Origin: Cyanobacteriota bacterium
GTDB lineage: Bacteria; Cyanobacteriota; Cyanobacteriia; CACIAM-69d
Assembly: GCA_022402445.1 (NCBI GenBank)
Contig: JAKRSF010000003.1
Coordinates: 1-64,000, forward strand
Direction of reading: 5' to 3'
DNA length: 64,000 nt
Shown here: positions 53,729 through 63,960 of the stretch, one piece after another
Layout: each line of letters opens with the position of its first letter
How positions within the stretch are numbered: the first letter of the stretch is position 1
The notes under the pieces: model-generated
Database searches by the model: none
Told to the model about the DNA's origin: nothing
Seen by the model: only the letters and a program-made list of their open reading frames with translations
Translations under genes and position numbers: made by a program

Positions 53729-55117
53729 CTAGCGCAGCACCAAGGGGTTGGCATCGGCAGGGGTTTCCGATCGCGCGGCCTCGGGCAGCCGCACCGGCAA
53801 GGCGAGGCTAAAGCGGGTGAAATGGTCCGCCTCTTGGGTCACCGCGATCGCCCCCGCGTGCTTCTGGGTGATGATCTGATAGGAAATCGCCAGCCCCATG
53901 CCCGTCCCCTTGCCCACCGGTTTAGTGGTGAAAAAGGGATCGAATAGCTTATGGACCAGGGCGGCGGGAATGCCGATGCCGTTGTCGCTGATGCTGACCG
54001 CCACGCGATCGCCCCCGTCGAGCACCTCCGTGTGGATGCAAAGGGTCGGCTGCCAGGGGCCACCACCGCGATCGCCCGGATCCATCTCCGGCCCCATGGG
54101 CAAATTCTGCTGCATCGCCAGGGCCATCCGCAGCCGCCGCTCCCGTTCCTCATCGAGGGCATCGAGGGCATTGCTGAGCAGATTCATAAACACCTGGTTC
54201 AACTGGCCGCTGTAGCACTCCACCGGCGGCAGATCCCCATAATCGCGCACCACCTCCACCGCCACGCGATCGCCCTTCCCCTTCAGGCGATGGCCCAAAA
54301 TCATCAAACTACTGTCAATGCCCTCGTGCAGATCCACCCGCTTGTAGGACGCCTCATCCACCCGTGAAAACGTCCGCAGGGCCTTGACGATACTCTGGAT
54401 GCGATCGGCCCCAATCTGCATCGAATCCAGCAACTGCGGCAAATCCTCCCGAATGAAGCCATAGTCCAGCTCCTCCTCGAGATCTAGGGCCTCCGGCGGC
54501 GGCTGGGGGTGCGTCGAGCGGTACAGATCCAACAACTCCACCAGCCCTTTTACATAGTCGCGGGCGTGGAACAGGTTGCCGTAAATGAAATTGACGGGGT
54601 TATTGATCTCGTGGGCCACCCCCGCCACCAACAGGCCCAGGGACGACATTTTCTCACTTTGGACCACCTGCAACTGGGCCGCCTGGAGGTCCGCCGTCCG
54701 CTGGGCCACCTCCGCCTCCAGGTGCCGTTGCAGGCGATAGAGATCCAGATGCACTCGCACCCGCGCCAGCACCTCCTCCTTTTGGAAGGGTTTGGTGATG
54801 TAGTCCACCGCCCCGAGGGCCAGGGCGCGCACCTTGTGGCTGGCGTCCGCTAGGGCGGTCATGAAGATGATGGGGATGCTTTGGGTTTGGGGATCGTCCT
54901 TGAGGCGCTGACAGGTTTCAAAGCCGTCGATACCGGGCATCATGACGTCCAGCAGGATCAGGTCGGGGGGGCGATATTGCACCTGTTCGATCGCGCTGGG
55001 GCCGTCGATCGCCACGGCCACCTGATAGCCAGCACTGCCGAGGGCGTCGCAGAGGATGTCGAGGTTGGTCGGGGTGTCGTCCACCACCAGGATGGTGGCG
55101 CGGTTGGGTTCGGCCAT
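53729..55117 (-). CDS. Receiver-histidine kinase (REC-HisKA-HATPase)
   Basis: Signalling protein of 462 aa. The receiver domain (about residues 7-125) has VVDDTPTN, D57 in LLLDVMMPGIDGF and KPFQKEE; a coiled coil leads to HisKA with H169 in GVAHEINNP and an HATPase domain (NLLSNALDALDE, SDNGIGIP, GKGTGMGLA). Receiver-first kinases usually take a phosphoryl group from another kinase and then act as kinase themselves. It begins 35 bp after the transporter-kinase gene on the same strand, so the two most likely form one phosphorelay. Confidence 0.93.
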   Translation of the reverse strand: MAEPNRATILVVDDTPTNLDILCDALGSAGYQVAVAIDGPSAIEQVQYRPPDLILLDVMMPGIDGFETCQRLKDDPQTQSIPIIFMTALADASHKVRALALGAVDYITKPFQKEEVLARVRVHLDLYRLQRHLEAEVAQRTADLQAAQLQVVQSEKMSSLGLLVAGVAHEINNPVNFIYGNLFHARDYVKGLVELLDLYRSTHPQPPPEALDLEEELDYGFIREDLPQLLDSMQIGADRIQSIVKALRTFSRVDEASYKRVDLHEGIDSSLMILGHRLKGKGDRVAVEVVRDYGDLPPVECYSGQLNQVFMNLLSNALDALDEERERRLRMALAMQQNLPMGPEMDPGDRGGGPWQPTLCIHTEVLDGGDRVAVSISDNGIGIPAALVHKLFDPFFTTKPVGKGTGMGLAISYQIITQKHAGAIAVTQEADHFTRFSLALPVRLPEAARSETPADANPLVLR

Positions 55118-55152
55118 GGGTGTGACGGGGGAAGGGAGCGTGGGAGGGGCGG

Positions 55153-58100
55153 TCAGGGGCGGAGCGATCGCTGTTCGTCGAGGAGTTGGCGCACCTGCCG
55201 GGTCTGGAACTGGCGGGCCAAGGTGGCGAGGCGATCGCAGGTGGCCTGGAGGGGGGGGTGGGCGATCGCGAGTTGCTCGGCGGCGACGGCTAGATCGCGC
55301 ATTAATCCCTGTCGGGCCAAATCTAACAGGTGGTCGAGGGCGTCATCGGGAAGACCGGCGGCGGCGGTTTCAGCGGCTTCGACGGCTTCGGTGGGTAGGG
55401 ACTTTGCCCCGATCGCGGCGGGATCGGGCTCCGGTGCGCACTCTGGTTCGCTGTAGTACCACTCCAGGGATAGCAAGGCGGCGATCGCCTCGTACAGTTC
55501 ACCGGCATTGACGGGCTTCGGCAGGAAGCGATCGCCCCCGGCAATGGTGCTTTTGCGGCGATCGTCCACGGAGACGCTGGCGGAGGACACCAGCACCGGC
55601 AGCGCTTGCAAATGCGGATCCTGGCGCAGGTGTTTGAGCAGTTCATAGCCATCCATCTCCGGCATGGCCAGGTCGGTGATGATGAGGTCCGGGCGATCGC
55701 GCTCCATTTGTTTGAGGGCATCGCGGCCATTGTCCGCCTCGGTGATCTCAAGGCCCAGGGGGGTGAGCAGTTGGGCCAGGACGGAGCGGTTTTCCCAGCG
55801 ATCGTCCACCACCAGAATCCGCCGCCGGGGGCCGCCATAGCCCAGGGGTCGCCCGCGATCGCCCGCCCCGTGGACCGCCCACTCATCGGAGCGGGGCAGG
55901 GTCAATTCAAACCAAAAGCGGCTGCCGACGCCGGGGGTGCTCTCCACCTGGATTTCGCTCCCCATCAACTGCACAATCTGCTGCGAGATCGTGAGGCCCA
56001 GCCCTGTCCCTTCGGCCTTTTTGCTGCCGCTGCTGACCTGTTCAAAGGGCAGAAAAATATGTTCGAGCCGGTCGGGTTCCATGCCGATGCCCGTGTCTAC
56101 GATTTCAAAGCGCAGCCGCACGCCGGGGCGATCGCCCGTTGACTCCGGTAGGGTCACATCCCCCTGGTATTCCGCCCAGAAGGTGACGCAGCCGCGATCG
56201 GTGAATTTGATGGCATTGCCCAGGAGGTTGATGAGCACCTGGCGCAGGCGTTTTTCGTCCGCTTCGATGCCCTCGGGGAGGCGATCGTCGGGCATGTATT
56301 CCACCGGCAGATCCTTGCTATCGGCCCGCACGCGGCACATTTCAACGACCGCCTGAAGCAGCGAAGGCAGGTGCAGGGGGCGGGGATAGAGCTCCATCTT
56401 TCGCGCTTCGATCTTCGACAGGTCGAGGATGTCGTTGATCAGGGTGAGGAGATGGTTGCCGCACCGTTCAATGATGTCGATGCCCCGGCGATCGCGGGGG
56501 TCCAGGTCCGACTGTTGCAGGATTTGGGCGTAGCCGAGGATGCCATTGAGGGGGGTGCGCAGCTCGTGGCTCATGCTGGCGATGAATTCGCTCTTGGCAT
56601 GGTTCGCCAGATCCGCCGCCTCCATGGCCGTTTGCAATTCCGCCGTGCGATCGCGCACCCGCCGTTCCAGTTCGCTGGTCCACTGGCGCAGTTGCAGCTC
56701 CGACTGGCGCAGGGCCGCCTCCGATCGCTTCCGTTCGGTGATGTCCCGCAGCAGCACCAGATATTCCACCCCGTCCCCCGCATCCAACGGCGACAGGGCC
56801 ACCTCCACCACGCGATCGCCCATCCCTTCACCGGTCGTTTCTGCATCCGGCCCTGGATCCGAAGGGTTCTTGCGATCGCCCGGAAGCCGCAACGGCTGTT
56901 CACTGCGGCGGGGCCAGCGGTCCACCTCCGGCGGCAGATCGATCAACCGATCCTGGAGGGGATGGCCGATCGCCGCGTGGGCATCAAGATTGAGCAGCGC
57001 GATCGCCGCCGGATTGAGCTGACGGATCAGGCCCCGGCTATCGAGGATCACGATCGCATCCTGGGCAATCTGAAACAGCAGCTCCGAGCGATCGCGCGAC
57101 TCCGCCAACGCCTCCGACTGGGGCAAACTGGTCCAGCAGGCGATCGCCACCCCCACAAAGGACAGGATCATCAGCAGCATCACCAGCAAATTATTCGACG
57201 CAAACCCCGCCTGGGCGATCGCCGCTCCCCGATCCACCACCGCCCGCTGCAAATAGGACTGGGTGAGCCAGCTCGCGATCGTCGCCCCGCACAGCAGCAC
57301 CAGCACCACCGCAATCTGCACCGCCGCAAAATCTCGCCCCACCCGCGCGGGCCGCTGGTATTGCCGCTGCCACCACCGCACCGACCCATAGCGCCAGGGC
57401 ACCGCCGCCAGCAGCCGATCGGCCGCCATCACCGCGATCGGCAGCAGCAGCCCCACCAGCCAATCCACCCAACTCCAGGAAAGGCCCCCCACCACCAGCA
57501 CCATCCCTTCAATCAGGGCAAACCCCAACGCCCAGCGCGGCCACAGCACCTCCGGGCGATCGCGCTGGACCCACAGGCCCACATGGGTGCCAATCATCGA
57601 ACAGAGATAGCCCGTCCCCGTCACCATCACCACCCGCTCCACATCCCCCCACAGCAAACACAGGATGCTCAGGGCAAAGGTGAACGTCAGCCCCGGCCCA
57701 AAGGCCCCCCGCCGCGACACCACCGCAAACAGGGGCGACAAATGCCCATCCCGCGCCAGTTGATAGAGCACCCTGGGGCTATTGGCCACCGCCGTGGCGG
57801 AACTGAGCAAACACCCGGCCACAATCAAAAAGGTGACAAAAACCGACGCCCCATCCCCCCACAGGGGCCGCGCCACCGCCAGCAAATTCAAAAACGTCCC
57901 CGGCAAGGTGCGATCGGTCGCCAAGCAGGCCAGCAGCCACGATCCGCCCACATAGACCAGCGGCAGCAGACCGGCGGCCATGAGCAAACTGGGGGTAGTT
58001 TTTCGGGGGTTGCGGTTGTCGGCAATGAAGGAGGACGCCGTTTCGCACCCATAGGCGGCATAGACCCCCAGGAAATACCACTTGGCCCAGGCGCTCAGGG

Positions 58101-58701
58101 GGGGCACCGTCGCGGCGGAGGGCAATAAACCGGGGCTGTCCGGCGCGATCGCGAGCCAGCCGATCCCCTGGATACACAGCCCCGCCAACAGGCCGATCGC
58201 GGGGAGGGAAAAGAACAAATGCAGGATGCTGATGGCGCGGGTGCCGCTGTAGGCCACGATGAAGGGAATGGCCGTGAACATCACCTTGAGGGGCATCGAG
58301 GGCAGCGCAAGGCCCAGGCTTTGGAGATTATTGGTGACGAATTCCGCCAGGATGATGCCGTTCATGGCCGGGACGGAGATCCAGCCGAGGAAGTAGCCGA
58401 TCGCGCTGAAGCGTGCCCAGAAGGGATAGCGCGCGAGTAGATGGCTGACGTAGTTGGGGGTGCCGCCGGACACGGTGGGATAGGCGATCGCGAGGCGGCG
58501 CACCTGGAGATTGAGCACGGCCCCCGCGATCGCGCAGGGAATCCATACCCAAAGGGCGGCGGGGCCAAGGTCCGAGTTAGCGGCGGGGCCGGGACCGAGC
58601 CACAGGAGCAGGCCGCTCAGGCCAAACCCCCACACTTCAAGGGCCGACAGCAGTTGGGGCAACGGGGCGGTGGTAACGGCGGTCCGGGGTGACGCGGCCA
58701 T
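55153..58701 (-). CDS. APC-type amino acid transporter fused to PAS-histidine kinase-receiver
   Basis: Protein of 1182 aa. Residues about 1-500 are an amino acid/polyamine permease-like domain of 12 or more hydrophobic segments ([54 protein letters not shown]). One more segment ([20 protein letters not shown]) precedes a PAS domain (about 537-660), HisKA with H712 ([13 protein letters not shown]), HATPase ([26 protein letters not shown]) and a receiver with D1010 ([13 protein letters not shown]), then an Hpt-like helical tail without a clear phospho-histidine. It is a probable transceptor. Start ATG at 58701 (the frame opens at a TTG, 58719). A dispersed repeat encodes [10 protein letters not shown] near residue 1100. 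Confidence 0.9.
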   Translation of the reverse strand: MAASPRTAVTTAPLPQLLSALEVWGFGLSGLLLWLGPGPAANSDLGPAALWVWIPCAIAGAVLNLQVRRLAIAYPTVSGGTPNYVSHLLARYPFWARFSAIGYFLGWISVPAMNGIILAEFVTNNLQSLGLALPSMPLKVMFTAIPFIVAYSGTRAISILHLFFSLPAIGLLAGLCIQGIGWLAIAPDSPGLLPSAATVPPLSAWAKWYFLGVYAAYGCETASSFIADNRNPRKTTPSLLMAAGLLPLVYVGGSWLLACLATDRTLPGTFLNLLAVARPLWGDGASVFVTFLIVAGCLLSSATAVANSPRVLYQLARDGHLSPLFAVVSRRGAFGPGLTFTFALSILCLLWGDVERVVMVTGTGYLCSMIGTHVGLWVQRDRPEVLWPRWALGFALIEGMVLVVGGLSWSWVDWLVGLLLPIAVMAADRLLAAVPWRYGSVRWWQRQYQRPARVGRDFAAVQIAVVLVLLCGATIASWLTQSYLQRAVVDRGAAIAQAGFASNNLLVMLLMILSFVGVAIACWTSLPQSEALAESRDRSELLFQIAQDAIVILDSRGLIRQLNPAAIALLNLDAHAAIGHPLQDRLIDLPPEVDRWPRRSEQPLRLPGDRKNPSDPGPDAETTGEGMGDRVVEVALSPLDAGDGVEYLVLLRDITERKRSEAALRQSELQLRQWTSELERRVRDRTAELQTAMEAADLANHAKSEFIASMSHELRTPLNGILGYAQILQQSDLDPRDRRGIDIIERCGNHLLTLINDILDLSKIEARKMELYPRPLHLPSLLQAVVEMCRVRADSKDLPVEYMPDDRLPEGIEADEKRLRQVLINLLGNAIKFTDRGCVTFWAEYQGDVTLPESTGDRPGVRLRFEIVDTGIGMEPDRLEHIFLPFEQVSSGSKKAEGTGLGLTISQQIVQLMGSEIQVESTPGVGSRFWFELTLPRSDEWAVHGAGDRGRPLGYGGPRRRILVVDDRWENRSVLAQLLTPLGLEITEADNGRDALKQMERDRPDLIITDLAMPEMDGYELLKHLRQDPHLQALPVLVSSASVSVDDRRKSTIAGGDRFLPKPVNAGELYEAIAALLSLEWYYSEPECAPEPDPAAIGAKSLPTEAVEAAETAAAGLPDDALDHLLDLARQGLMRDLAVAAEQLAIAHPPLQATCDRLATLARQFQTRQVRQLLDEQRSLRP
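55390..55423. repeat. Dispersed palindromic repeat inside the transporter-kinase gene
   Basis: Plus-strand GGTGGGTAGGGACTTTGCCC followed by CGATCGCGGCGGG. It is in the gene's reverse orientation and encodes [11 protein letters not shown] in the linker after the receiver domain. Confidence 0.7.
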
Positions 58702-58831
58702 GGCAATTTGGGGGGCCAAGGAAACGGTAACTTGCGCTTAGCTGGGACGTTTCAAGGGGTGGCGCTTCAAGGTCTATTCCAACAAAATTATGGCCCTTCG
58801 GGAACCGGGTGTTGGTGCCAGGTGACATGCC

Positions 58832-60202
58832 CTATCCTAGGGCTTCAAAGCAGTCGGACAGCACTTGATTTGACAATAAAAATCCTTCGGGATCGGTCAG
58901 GGCGATGCGATCGCTGTCCCCCAGGGCGATCGTTGGGTCTAGGGCCGTTCCCCGGTCGTCTAGGGCTACGACGAGGCCGCGATCGCGGTGGGGTTTCAGG
59001 ACGGTTTCGATCGCCGCGATCGCCGCCGGTCCAAAGCGATCGCGCAAGGTTGCCACGGACAAACCCGCCGCCAAGCGCAGACCGAGCATCAGGGTTTCCA
59101 AGAGGCGATCGGTTTCCGTTGTGGGGTCCGCCGCGATCGCGCAGCCCCCCGCTACCCAGTCCCCATAGGCCGCGCGGTTCCGGGGTCGGGTGAAGCGCCC
59201 CCCGCCAAGATGGCTCGCCGCCCCCATGCCGAAGCCGTAGTAGGGGCGATTGTGCCAATAGACCCGGTTGTGGCGGCATTCAAAGCCCGATCGCGCGTAA
59301 TTAGAAATCTCATAGTGGTGATAGCCCGCCCCCCGCAAAACCTCACTGGCGCAGCGATACATCTCAGCGGTGGCGCGATCGCTCGGCAGCGGCGCACAGC
59401 CCGCCTCATACCATTTTCCGAAGGGCGTCCCCGGCTCCACCGTCAGGTCATAGACCGACAGGTGCGGCGGCCCCAGGGCGATCGCCCGCTCTAGCCCCCA
59501 CCGCCAGCGCTCGATGGTTTGGTGGGGCAGGCCCGCAATCAGATCCAAGCTCCAATTGTTTAGATCCACCGCCGCGATCGCCGCCACCGCCCGATCCACA
59601 TCAGCGCAACGGTGCGATCGCCCGCAGGCCGCCAACAGCTCATCCTCAAACGCCTGCACCCCCAAACTCACCCGGTTGATGCCCGCCGCCACAAAATCCG
59701 CCAATTTGGCTCGGTCAAACGTCCCCGGATCCATCTCGATCGCCACCTCCGCCCCCGCCGCAATGCCCCAATGGCGATCAAGCAACCCCAAAATGAACCC
59801 CAACTGCTCCGGCGACAGGAGCGACGGCGTACCACCCCCAAAAAACACCGTTTCTAACGGTTCTAGAGAATTTGAAGCATTTGAGGACGATCGCCCCTGG
59901 GCCGCCACCGTTTCAATTTCTTGCCCCAGCAGGGTCACGTATTGGGCGATCGCGCCGGAATTTTCCCCACTCAGGGGCACCTTCGGGGCCAGCGGATCCG
60001 GCGGGCCGGACGGATCCCCCCCCCGCACCGGTCGAAATTCCCCCACCACCGCGATCGGAAAATCGCAGTAAAAACACCGCCGCCGACAGAACGGCACATG
60101 GACATAGGCCGATCGCGCCGCCCTTCGCCACCAATCCCGATCCACCCCCCTCGCCGTTTGTGGCCCCATTCGCCACCCCGCCTCACCCTTTGCCACCGCC
60201 AT
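58832..60202 (-). CDS. hemW: Radical SAM heme chaperone HemW
   Basis: Radical SAM protein of 456 aa related to oxygen-independent coproporphyrinogen oxidase. The cluster motif CRRRCFYC in HVPFCRRRCFYCDFPI is CxxxCxxC. FGGGTPSLLS, EMDPGTF, RVSLGVQAFED and GLPHQTIERW are typical. HemW proteins insert heme into respiratory enzymes and do not make protoporphyrin; real HemN usually has an additional cysteine right after the motif, which is phenylalanine-rich here (CDFP), favouring HemW. The start is ATG at 60202; GTG at 60220 is possible. A Pro/Gly-rich insertion of about 50 residues follows the cluster motif. Confidence 0.9.
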   Translation of the reverse strand: MAVAKGEAGWRMGPQTARGVDRDWWRRAARSAYVHVPFCRRRCFYCDFPIAVVGEFRPVRGGDPSGPPDPLAPKVPLSGENSGAIAQYVTLLGQEIETVAAQGRSSSNASNSLEPLETVFFGGGTPSLLSPEQLGFILGLLDRHWGIAAGAEVAIEMDPGTFDRAKLADFVAAGINRVSLGVQAFEDELLAACGRSHRCADVDRAVAAIAAVDLNNWSLDLIAGLPHQTIERWRWGLERAIALGPPHLSVYDLTVEPGTPFGKWYEAGCAPLPSDRATAEMYRCASEVLRGAGYHHYEISNYARSGFECRHNRVYWHNRPYYGFGMGAASHLGGGRFTRPRNRAAYGDWVAGGCAIAADPTTETDRLLETLMLGLRLAAGLSVATLRDRFGPAAIAAIETVLKPHRDRGLVVALDDRGTALDPTIALGDSDRIALTDPEGFLLSNQVLSDCFEALG

Positions 60203-60377
60203 TCGCTGCCCGTTCGCCACCGCAATCGCCCCGTCCCCCCATCCATCAGGGGCGAGAACCGCCAGAGATATAATGAACCCAATTCATATCCAGTGAATCC
60301 GTCCCCCCCAAGGTTGGATTCCCGGCGATCGCACCGCCTAGACCCCCAAGCGCCCCCTAACCGTCCTGGGGGAGTCC

Positions 60378-61508
60378 ATGGCCGCGATCGCAACCCCATC
60401 AGCCCGCACAAGGGCGATCGCCATGCTCGATGCCATCATCATCCTCTCATTTTTCCTCGCGGGTGCCGGGATCGGCTTCTTCGCCGTAGACCTGCTGCCC
60501 GCCGACGTCCTCGCCCAGGTCACCAACCGGGACGGCCTCAGTTCCGTCACCGCCGGATTTGGTGGTTTGCTGGGCCTCGTGTGCGGCATCGCCTTCCAGA
60601 CCACCTACCGCCGCATCGAAGACCGCATCCGCAGTATGCCGCCGGATATTTTGCTCACCCGGGCCGTGGGGCTCGTGCTGGGGCTGCTGGTGGCCAACCT
60701 CATGCTGGCACCGGTCTTTCTGCTGCCGATCCCGTGGGAATTTGCCTTCATCAAACCCCTGACGGCCATTTTGGGCAGCATCATCGTTGGCTTCACGGGC
60801 ATTTCCCTCGCCGATGCCCAGGGCCGCGCCCTCCTGCGCCTGATCAACCCCAGCAGTGTGGAAACTCTCCTGGTGGCGGAAGGGACCCTCAAACCTTCGA
60901 TCACCAAAGTTCTCGACACCAGTTGCATTATCGATGGGCGCATCGCCGATCTGCTGGCGACGGGGTTCCTAGAGGGCCAGTTGCTCGTGCCCCAGTTTGT
61001 GCTCCAGGAATTGCAGTACGTGGCGGATGCGGCCAATGAAAATAAGCGCACCCGGGGGCGGCGCGGTCTGGACATCCTCAATCACATGAAGGAGCAGTTT
61101 CCCGATCGCCTGGTGATCCATTCCGCCGACTATGACGACATCGCCACGGTGGATGCGAAATTGGTGCGCCTTGCCCAGGAGATCAATGGGGCGCTGCTGA
61201 CCAATGACTACAACCTCAATAAGGTGGCGACGGTCCAGAAGGTCCATGTGCTGAATATTAATGATTTGGTGGCCGCCGTCCGTCCTGCCTATCTGCCGGG
61301 GGATGCGATCGAACTGAAGATCCTGCGGGCGGGCAAGGAGCCATCCCAGGGGGTGGGTTACCTGAGCGATGGGACGATGGTGGTGGTGGAAACGGGCGAT
61401 CGCTACGTGGGCGATGAGCTGCGGGTGGTGGTGACCAGTTCCCTGCAAACGTCGGCGGGGCGGATGATTTTTGCGCGGCCGGAGGAGAGTGCGGCAGTTT
61501 CTTCCTAA
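60378..61508 (+). CDS. Membrane PIN-TRAM domain protein (YacL-like)
   Basis: Protein of 376 aa with about four membrane segments in the first 150 residues, a PIN nuclease-like domain (about 178-300; VLDTSCIIDGRIADLL, then VPQFVLQELQ, TRGRRGLDIL, and GALLTNDYNLNKVA with conserved Asp residues) and a C-terminal TRAM domain (about 315-365; GVGYLSDGTMVVVETGDRYV). This is the layout of YacL of Bacillus and its cyanobacterial homologues, probable membrane-bound RNases of unknown target. Start at ATG 60378 or ATG 60423. Confidence 0.9.
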   Translation: MAAIATPSARTRAIAMLDAIIILSFFLAGAGIGFFAVDLLPADVLAQVTNRDGLSSVTAGFGGLLGLVCGIAFQTTYRRIEDRIRSMPPDILLTRAVGLVLGLLVANLMLAPVFLLPIPWEFAFIKPLTAILGSIIVGFTGISLADAQGRALLRLINPSSVETLLVAEGTLKPSITKVLDTSCIIDGRIADLLATGFLEGQLLVPQFVLQELQYVADAANENKRTRGRRGLDILNHMKEQFPDRLVIHSADYDDIATVDAKLVRLAQEINGALLTNDYNLNKVATVQKVHVLNINDLVAAVRPAYLPGDAIELKILRAGKEPSQGVGYLSDGTMVVVETGDRYVGDELRVVVTSSLQTSAGRMIFARPEESAAVSS

Positions 61509-61555
61509 GATTTTCCGTAGGATGGTCCCCAGGGGCGAGGCGATGGATCGTCGGG

Positions 61556-61569
61556 CGTTAGCGCTAACG
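61556..61569. repeat. Perfect 14-bp palindrome CGTTAGCGCTAACG
   Basis: Lies between the PIN gene and the second binding-protein gene. The symmetry suggests an operator for a dimeric regulator or a short hairpin; no T run follows. Confidence 0.5.
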
Positions 61570-61634
61570 TCGCGAAGGGCCGCGATCGCCCCTTGAGATG
61601 GGACACAGCACGGTTAGCCGGTGGGGTTTCAGTG

Positions 61635-63434
61635 GTGAAGGGATTGTGGACTTGGGGACGGGGCGGCTGGCCTGCGGTGGGGCGGGGGTTCCTGGCGATC
61701 GCGATCGCCCTTGCGGTCACCCTCGGCGGCTGCGCCCAGTGGATCAAGCCCCCCCCGGAAGCGGCCATCCCCAGTTTGGTGACCAGCGTCCTGAGCGATC
61801 CCAAAACCTTTAACGCGGCCCTCAACGAAGAATCCCCCAATATTTTCACCTACACCTACGAGGGGCTCACCACCATCAACGGCGAAACCGCCGAGGTGGA
61901 ACCGGCCCTGGCGGAAAGTTGGACCGTCGAGGACGGCGGCCTGCGGGTGATCTTCACCCTGCGCGAGGGCCTGCGCTGGTCCGATGGGGAACCCCTGACG
62001 GCGCGGGATGTGGATTTTACCTACAACCAAATCTATTTCAATGATGCGATCGTCACCTCCACCCGGGACGTGATGCGCATCGGCCAGGGCCAGCGGCTGC
62101 CTACCGTGCGCGCCCTGGACGATCGCCGGGTCGAGTTTCGCCTCCCTGAACCCTTTGCCCCCTTCTTCCAAACCACCGGCGCAGAAATTCTGCCGGAACA
62201 CGCCCTGCGGCAGGCGGTGGAAACCAAGGATGCGGACGGACAGCCCCTCTTTTTGTCCACCTGGGGCGTAGATACGGATCCGCGCCAAATTGTGTTCAAT
62301 GGCCCCTACGTTCTAGAGCGCTACAGCACCAGTGAACGGGTGGTGTTTCGCCGCAATCCCTACTATTGGCGCACGGCGGCCAGCGGCGGTGAACCGCTCC
62401 CCAAAATTGATCGATTCATTTGGCAAATTGTCGAGTCTCAAGATACGGCCCTCCTCAAATTCCGATCGCGGGAATTGGACCTGATGGGGGTGTCGCCGGA
62501 CTATTTCACGCTGCTGAAACGGGAGGAAGAACGGGGGGAATTCACGATCTATGAGGCGGGGCCAGCCTTGAGTACGTCGTGGATTGCCTTCAATCTCAAC
62601 CAAGGAACGCGCGACGGAAAACCCCTCATTGATCCGAAAAAGTCCGCCTGGTTTAATAACGTCAAATTCCGCCAAGCGGTGTCCTATGCCATCAACCGTC
62701 AGGGGATGATTGATACGATCTATCGGGGGTTGGGGGAGCCGCAAATTTCGCCGATTTCTGTCCAAAGTCCCTTCTACGTGGGCGAAGAAGCAGGCGTCAA
62801 AACCTATCCGCTAGACCGCGATCGCGCCAAGCAACTGCTCCAGGAAGCGGGCTTTCAATATCGCGGCTCGGACCTGGTGGATGGGGACGGCAACCCGGTG
62901 CGGTTCACGCTGCTGACCAATGCGGGGGCCAAGATCCGCGAGGCCATGGGCTCACAAATCATGCAGGATTTGGCCGCGATCGGCATCAAGGTAGATTTTC
63001 AGCCCATTGCCTTCAATACGCTCCTCGAAAAGCTAGATGGCACCTTCGATTGGGATTGCATTTTGCTGGGCTTAACGGGGGGCACCGAGCCGAATAATGG
63101 GGCGAATGTGTGGCTCGTCGATGGGCGACTCCATGCCTTCAACCAAGCGCCGCCGCCGAATAAACCGCCCCTGGAAGGTCGAGTCATTGCCGATTGGGAG
63201 CAGCGCATTTCGGATCTGTATGTGGAGGGGGCGAAGGAGCTCGATCCGGTCAAACGTAAGGAAATCTACGCGGAAACCCAGCGCCTCACCCAGGAATATT
63301 TACCGTTCATTTATCTGGTTAATCCGCTCTCGATGTCGGCGGTCCGCGATCGCATCCAGGGGCTACGCTACAGCGCCTTGGGGGGTCCCCTATGGAATAT
63401 CCATGAACTGGAGTTGACGGAACAAGATACTTAA
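61635..63434 (+). CDS. ABC transporter substrate-binding lipoprotein (SBP family 5), second copy
   Basis: Probable peptide-type solute-binding lipoprotein of about 599 aa. A hydrophobic signal with lipobox (IALAVTLGGC) is followed by the family's ILREG-like block (VIFTLREGLRWSDGEPLTAR), EFRLPEPFAPFF and the C-terminal DPVKRKEIYAETQRLTQEYL. It is distantly related to the copy at the start of the window (both have DGEPLTARDV-type and KRKE-type motifs) and is not a close duplicate. No start ATG fits: I use GTG at 61635; TTG at 61593 is the upstream limit. No permease gene adjoins it. Confidence 0.85.
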   Translation: MKGLWTWGRGGWPAVGRGFLAIAIALAVTLGGCAQWIKPPPEAAIPSLVTSVLSDPKTFNAALNEESPNIFTYTYEGLTTINGETAEVEPALAESWTVEDGGLRVIFTLREGLRWSDGEPLTARDVDFTYNQIYFNDAIVTSTRDVMRIGQGQRLPTVRALDDRRVEFRLPEPFAPFFQTTGAEILPEHALRQAVETKDADGQPLFLSTWGVDTDPRQIVFNGPYVLERYSTSERVVFRRNPYYWRTAASGGEPLPKIDRFIWQIVESQDTALLKFRSRELDLMGVSPDYFTLLKREEERGEFTIYEAGPALSTSWIAFNLNQGTRDGKPLIDPKKSAWFNNVKFRQAVSYAINRQGMIDTIYRGLGEPQISPISVQSPFYVGEEAGVKTYPLDRDRAKQLLQEAGFQYRGSDLVDGDGNPVRFTLLTNAGAKIREAMGSQIMQDLAAIGIKVDFQPIAFNTLLEKLDGTFDWDCILLGLTGGTEPNNGANVWLVDGRLHAFNQAPPPNKPPLEGRVIADWEQRISDLYVEGAKELDPVKRKEIYAETQRLTQEYLPFIYLVNPLSMSAVRDRIQGLRYSALGGPLWNIHELELTEQDT

Positions 63435-63567
63435 ACTGCCGGGGGTTCAGTGAAAATCGGGGCTTGCTGATCGCGCTACGAGGACAGCATGGGTGAAATC
63501 TACATGATCGCGGTCGATCCTAGATTATCAACGCCAAGACATTGGCACCGCTCTGGCAGAATTTACA

Positions 63568-63960
63568 ATGAGTGAACGACAAGCAATTCTTAACCTTCAC
63601 AACCAATGGTTAGCGTTGGAATTATCTGGCCGCGCAGAGGACGTACTGGATCTTTGTAGTGATGACGTGTGCTGGTTCGTACCGGGCGTTGGGACAATTA
63701 TTGGAAAGCAACAGATTCATTCATTTCTACGTCAGCAGGAAAGCGAAACGCTGCAAGACATTGACATCTCGGAAATCGAGATCGAAGTTTCTGGATCGTT
63801 AGCCGTGAAGAAAGCAGGCTTCCGAACCCGAATATTAGGGGATGACCAGGAATCCACAGTGGAGATCACTGGCACTCATATCTGGACGCTTCGTCGGCCA
63901 GCCAGAAGTGATCGCTGGGTGGTTACAAACGTGGCGTGGGTTGTCAGTGAATGCGTGTGA
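63568..63960 (+). CDS. NTF2-like (SnoaL/DUF4440 type) small protein
   Basis: Protein of 130 aa with an alpha-plus-beta cone typical of NTF2-like folds: a helix (RQAILNLHNQWLALELSG), then LCSDDVCWFVPGVGTIIGKQ and a beta sheet ending WVVTNVAWVVSEC. Such proteins can be enzymes or ligand binders and no activity can be assigned. Base composition differs from all neighbours: G+C looks close to one half and no HIP1 site occurs inside, suggesting recent transfer. No mobile element flanks it within the window. Confidence 0.75.
   Translation: MSERQAILNLHNQWLALELSGRAEDVLDLCSDDVCWFVPGVGTIIGKQQIHSFLRQQESETLQDIDISEIEIEVSGSLAVKKAGFRTRILGDDQESTVEITGTHIWTLRRPARSDRWVVTNVAWVVSECV

Noticed and set aside
56371-58128. 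Plus-strand 585-codon frame
   Set aside because: Antisense to the transporter-kinase gene; His/Arg/Gln/Pro-rich with no fold.
58832-60202. Annotation as HemN, coproporphyrinogen oxidase
   Set aside because: The motif ends CFYCDFP without the extra cysteine typical of HemN; HemW fits better.
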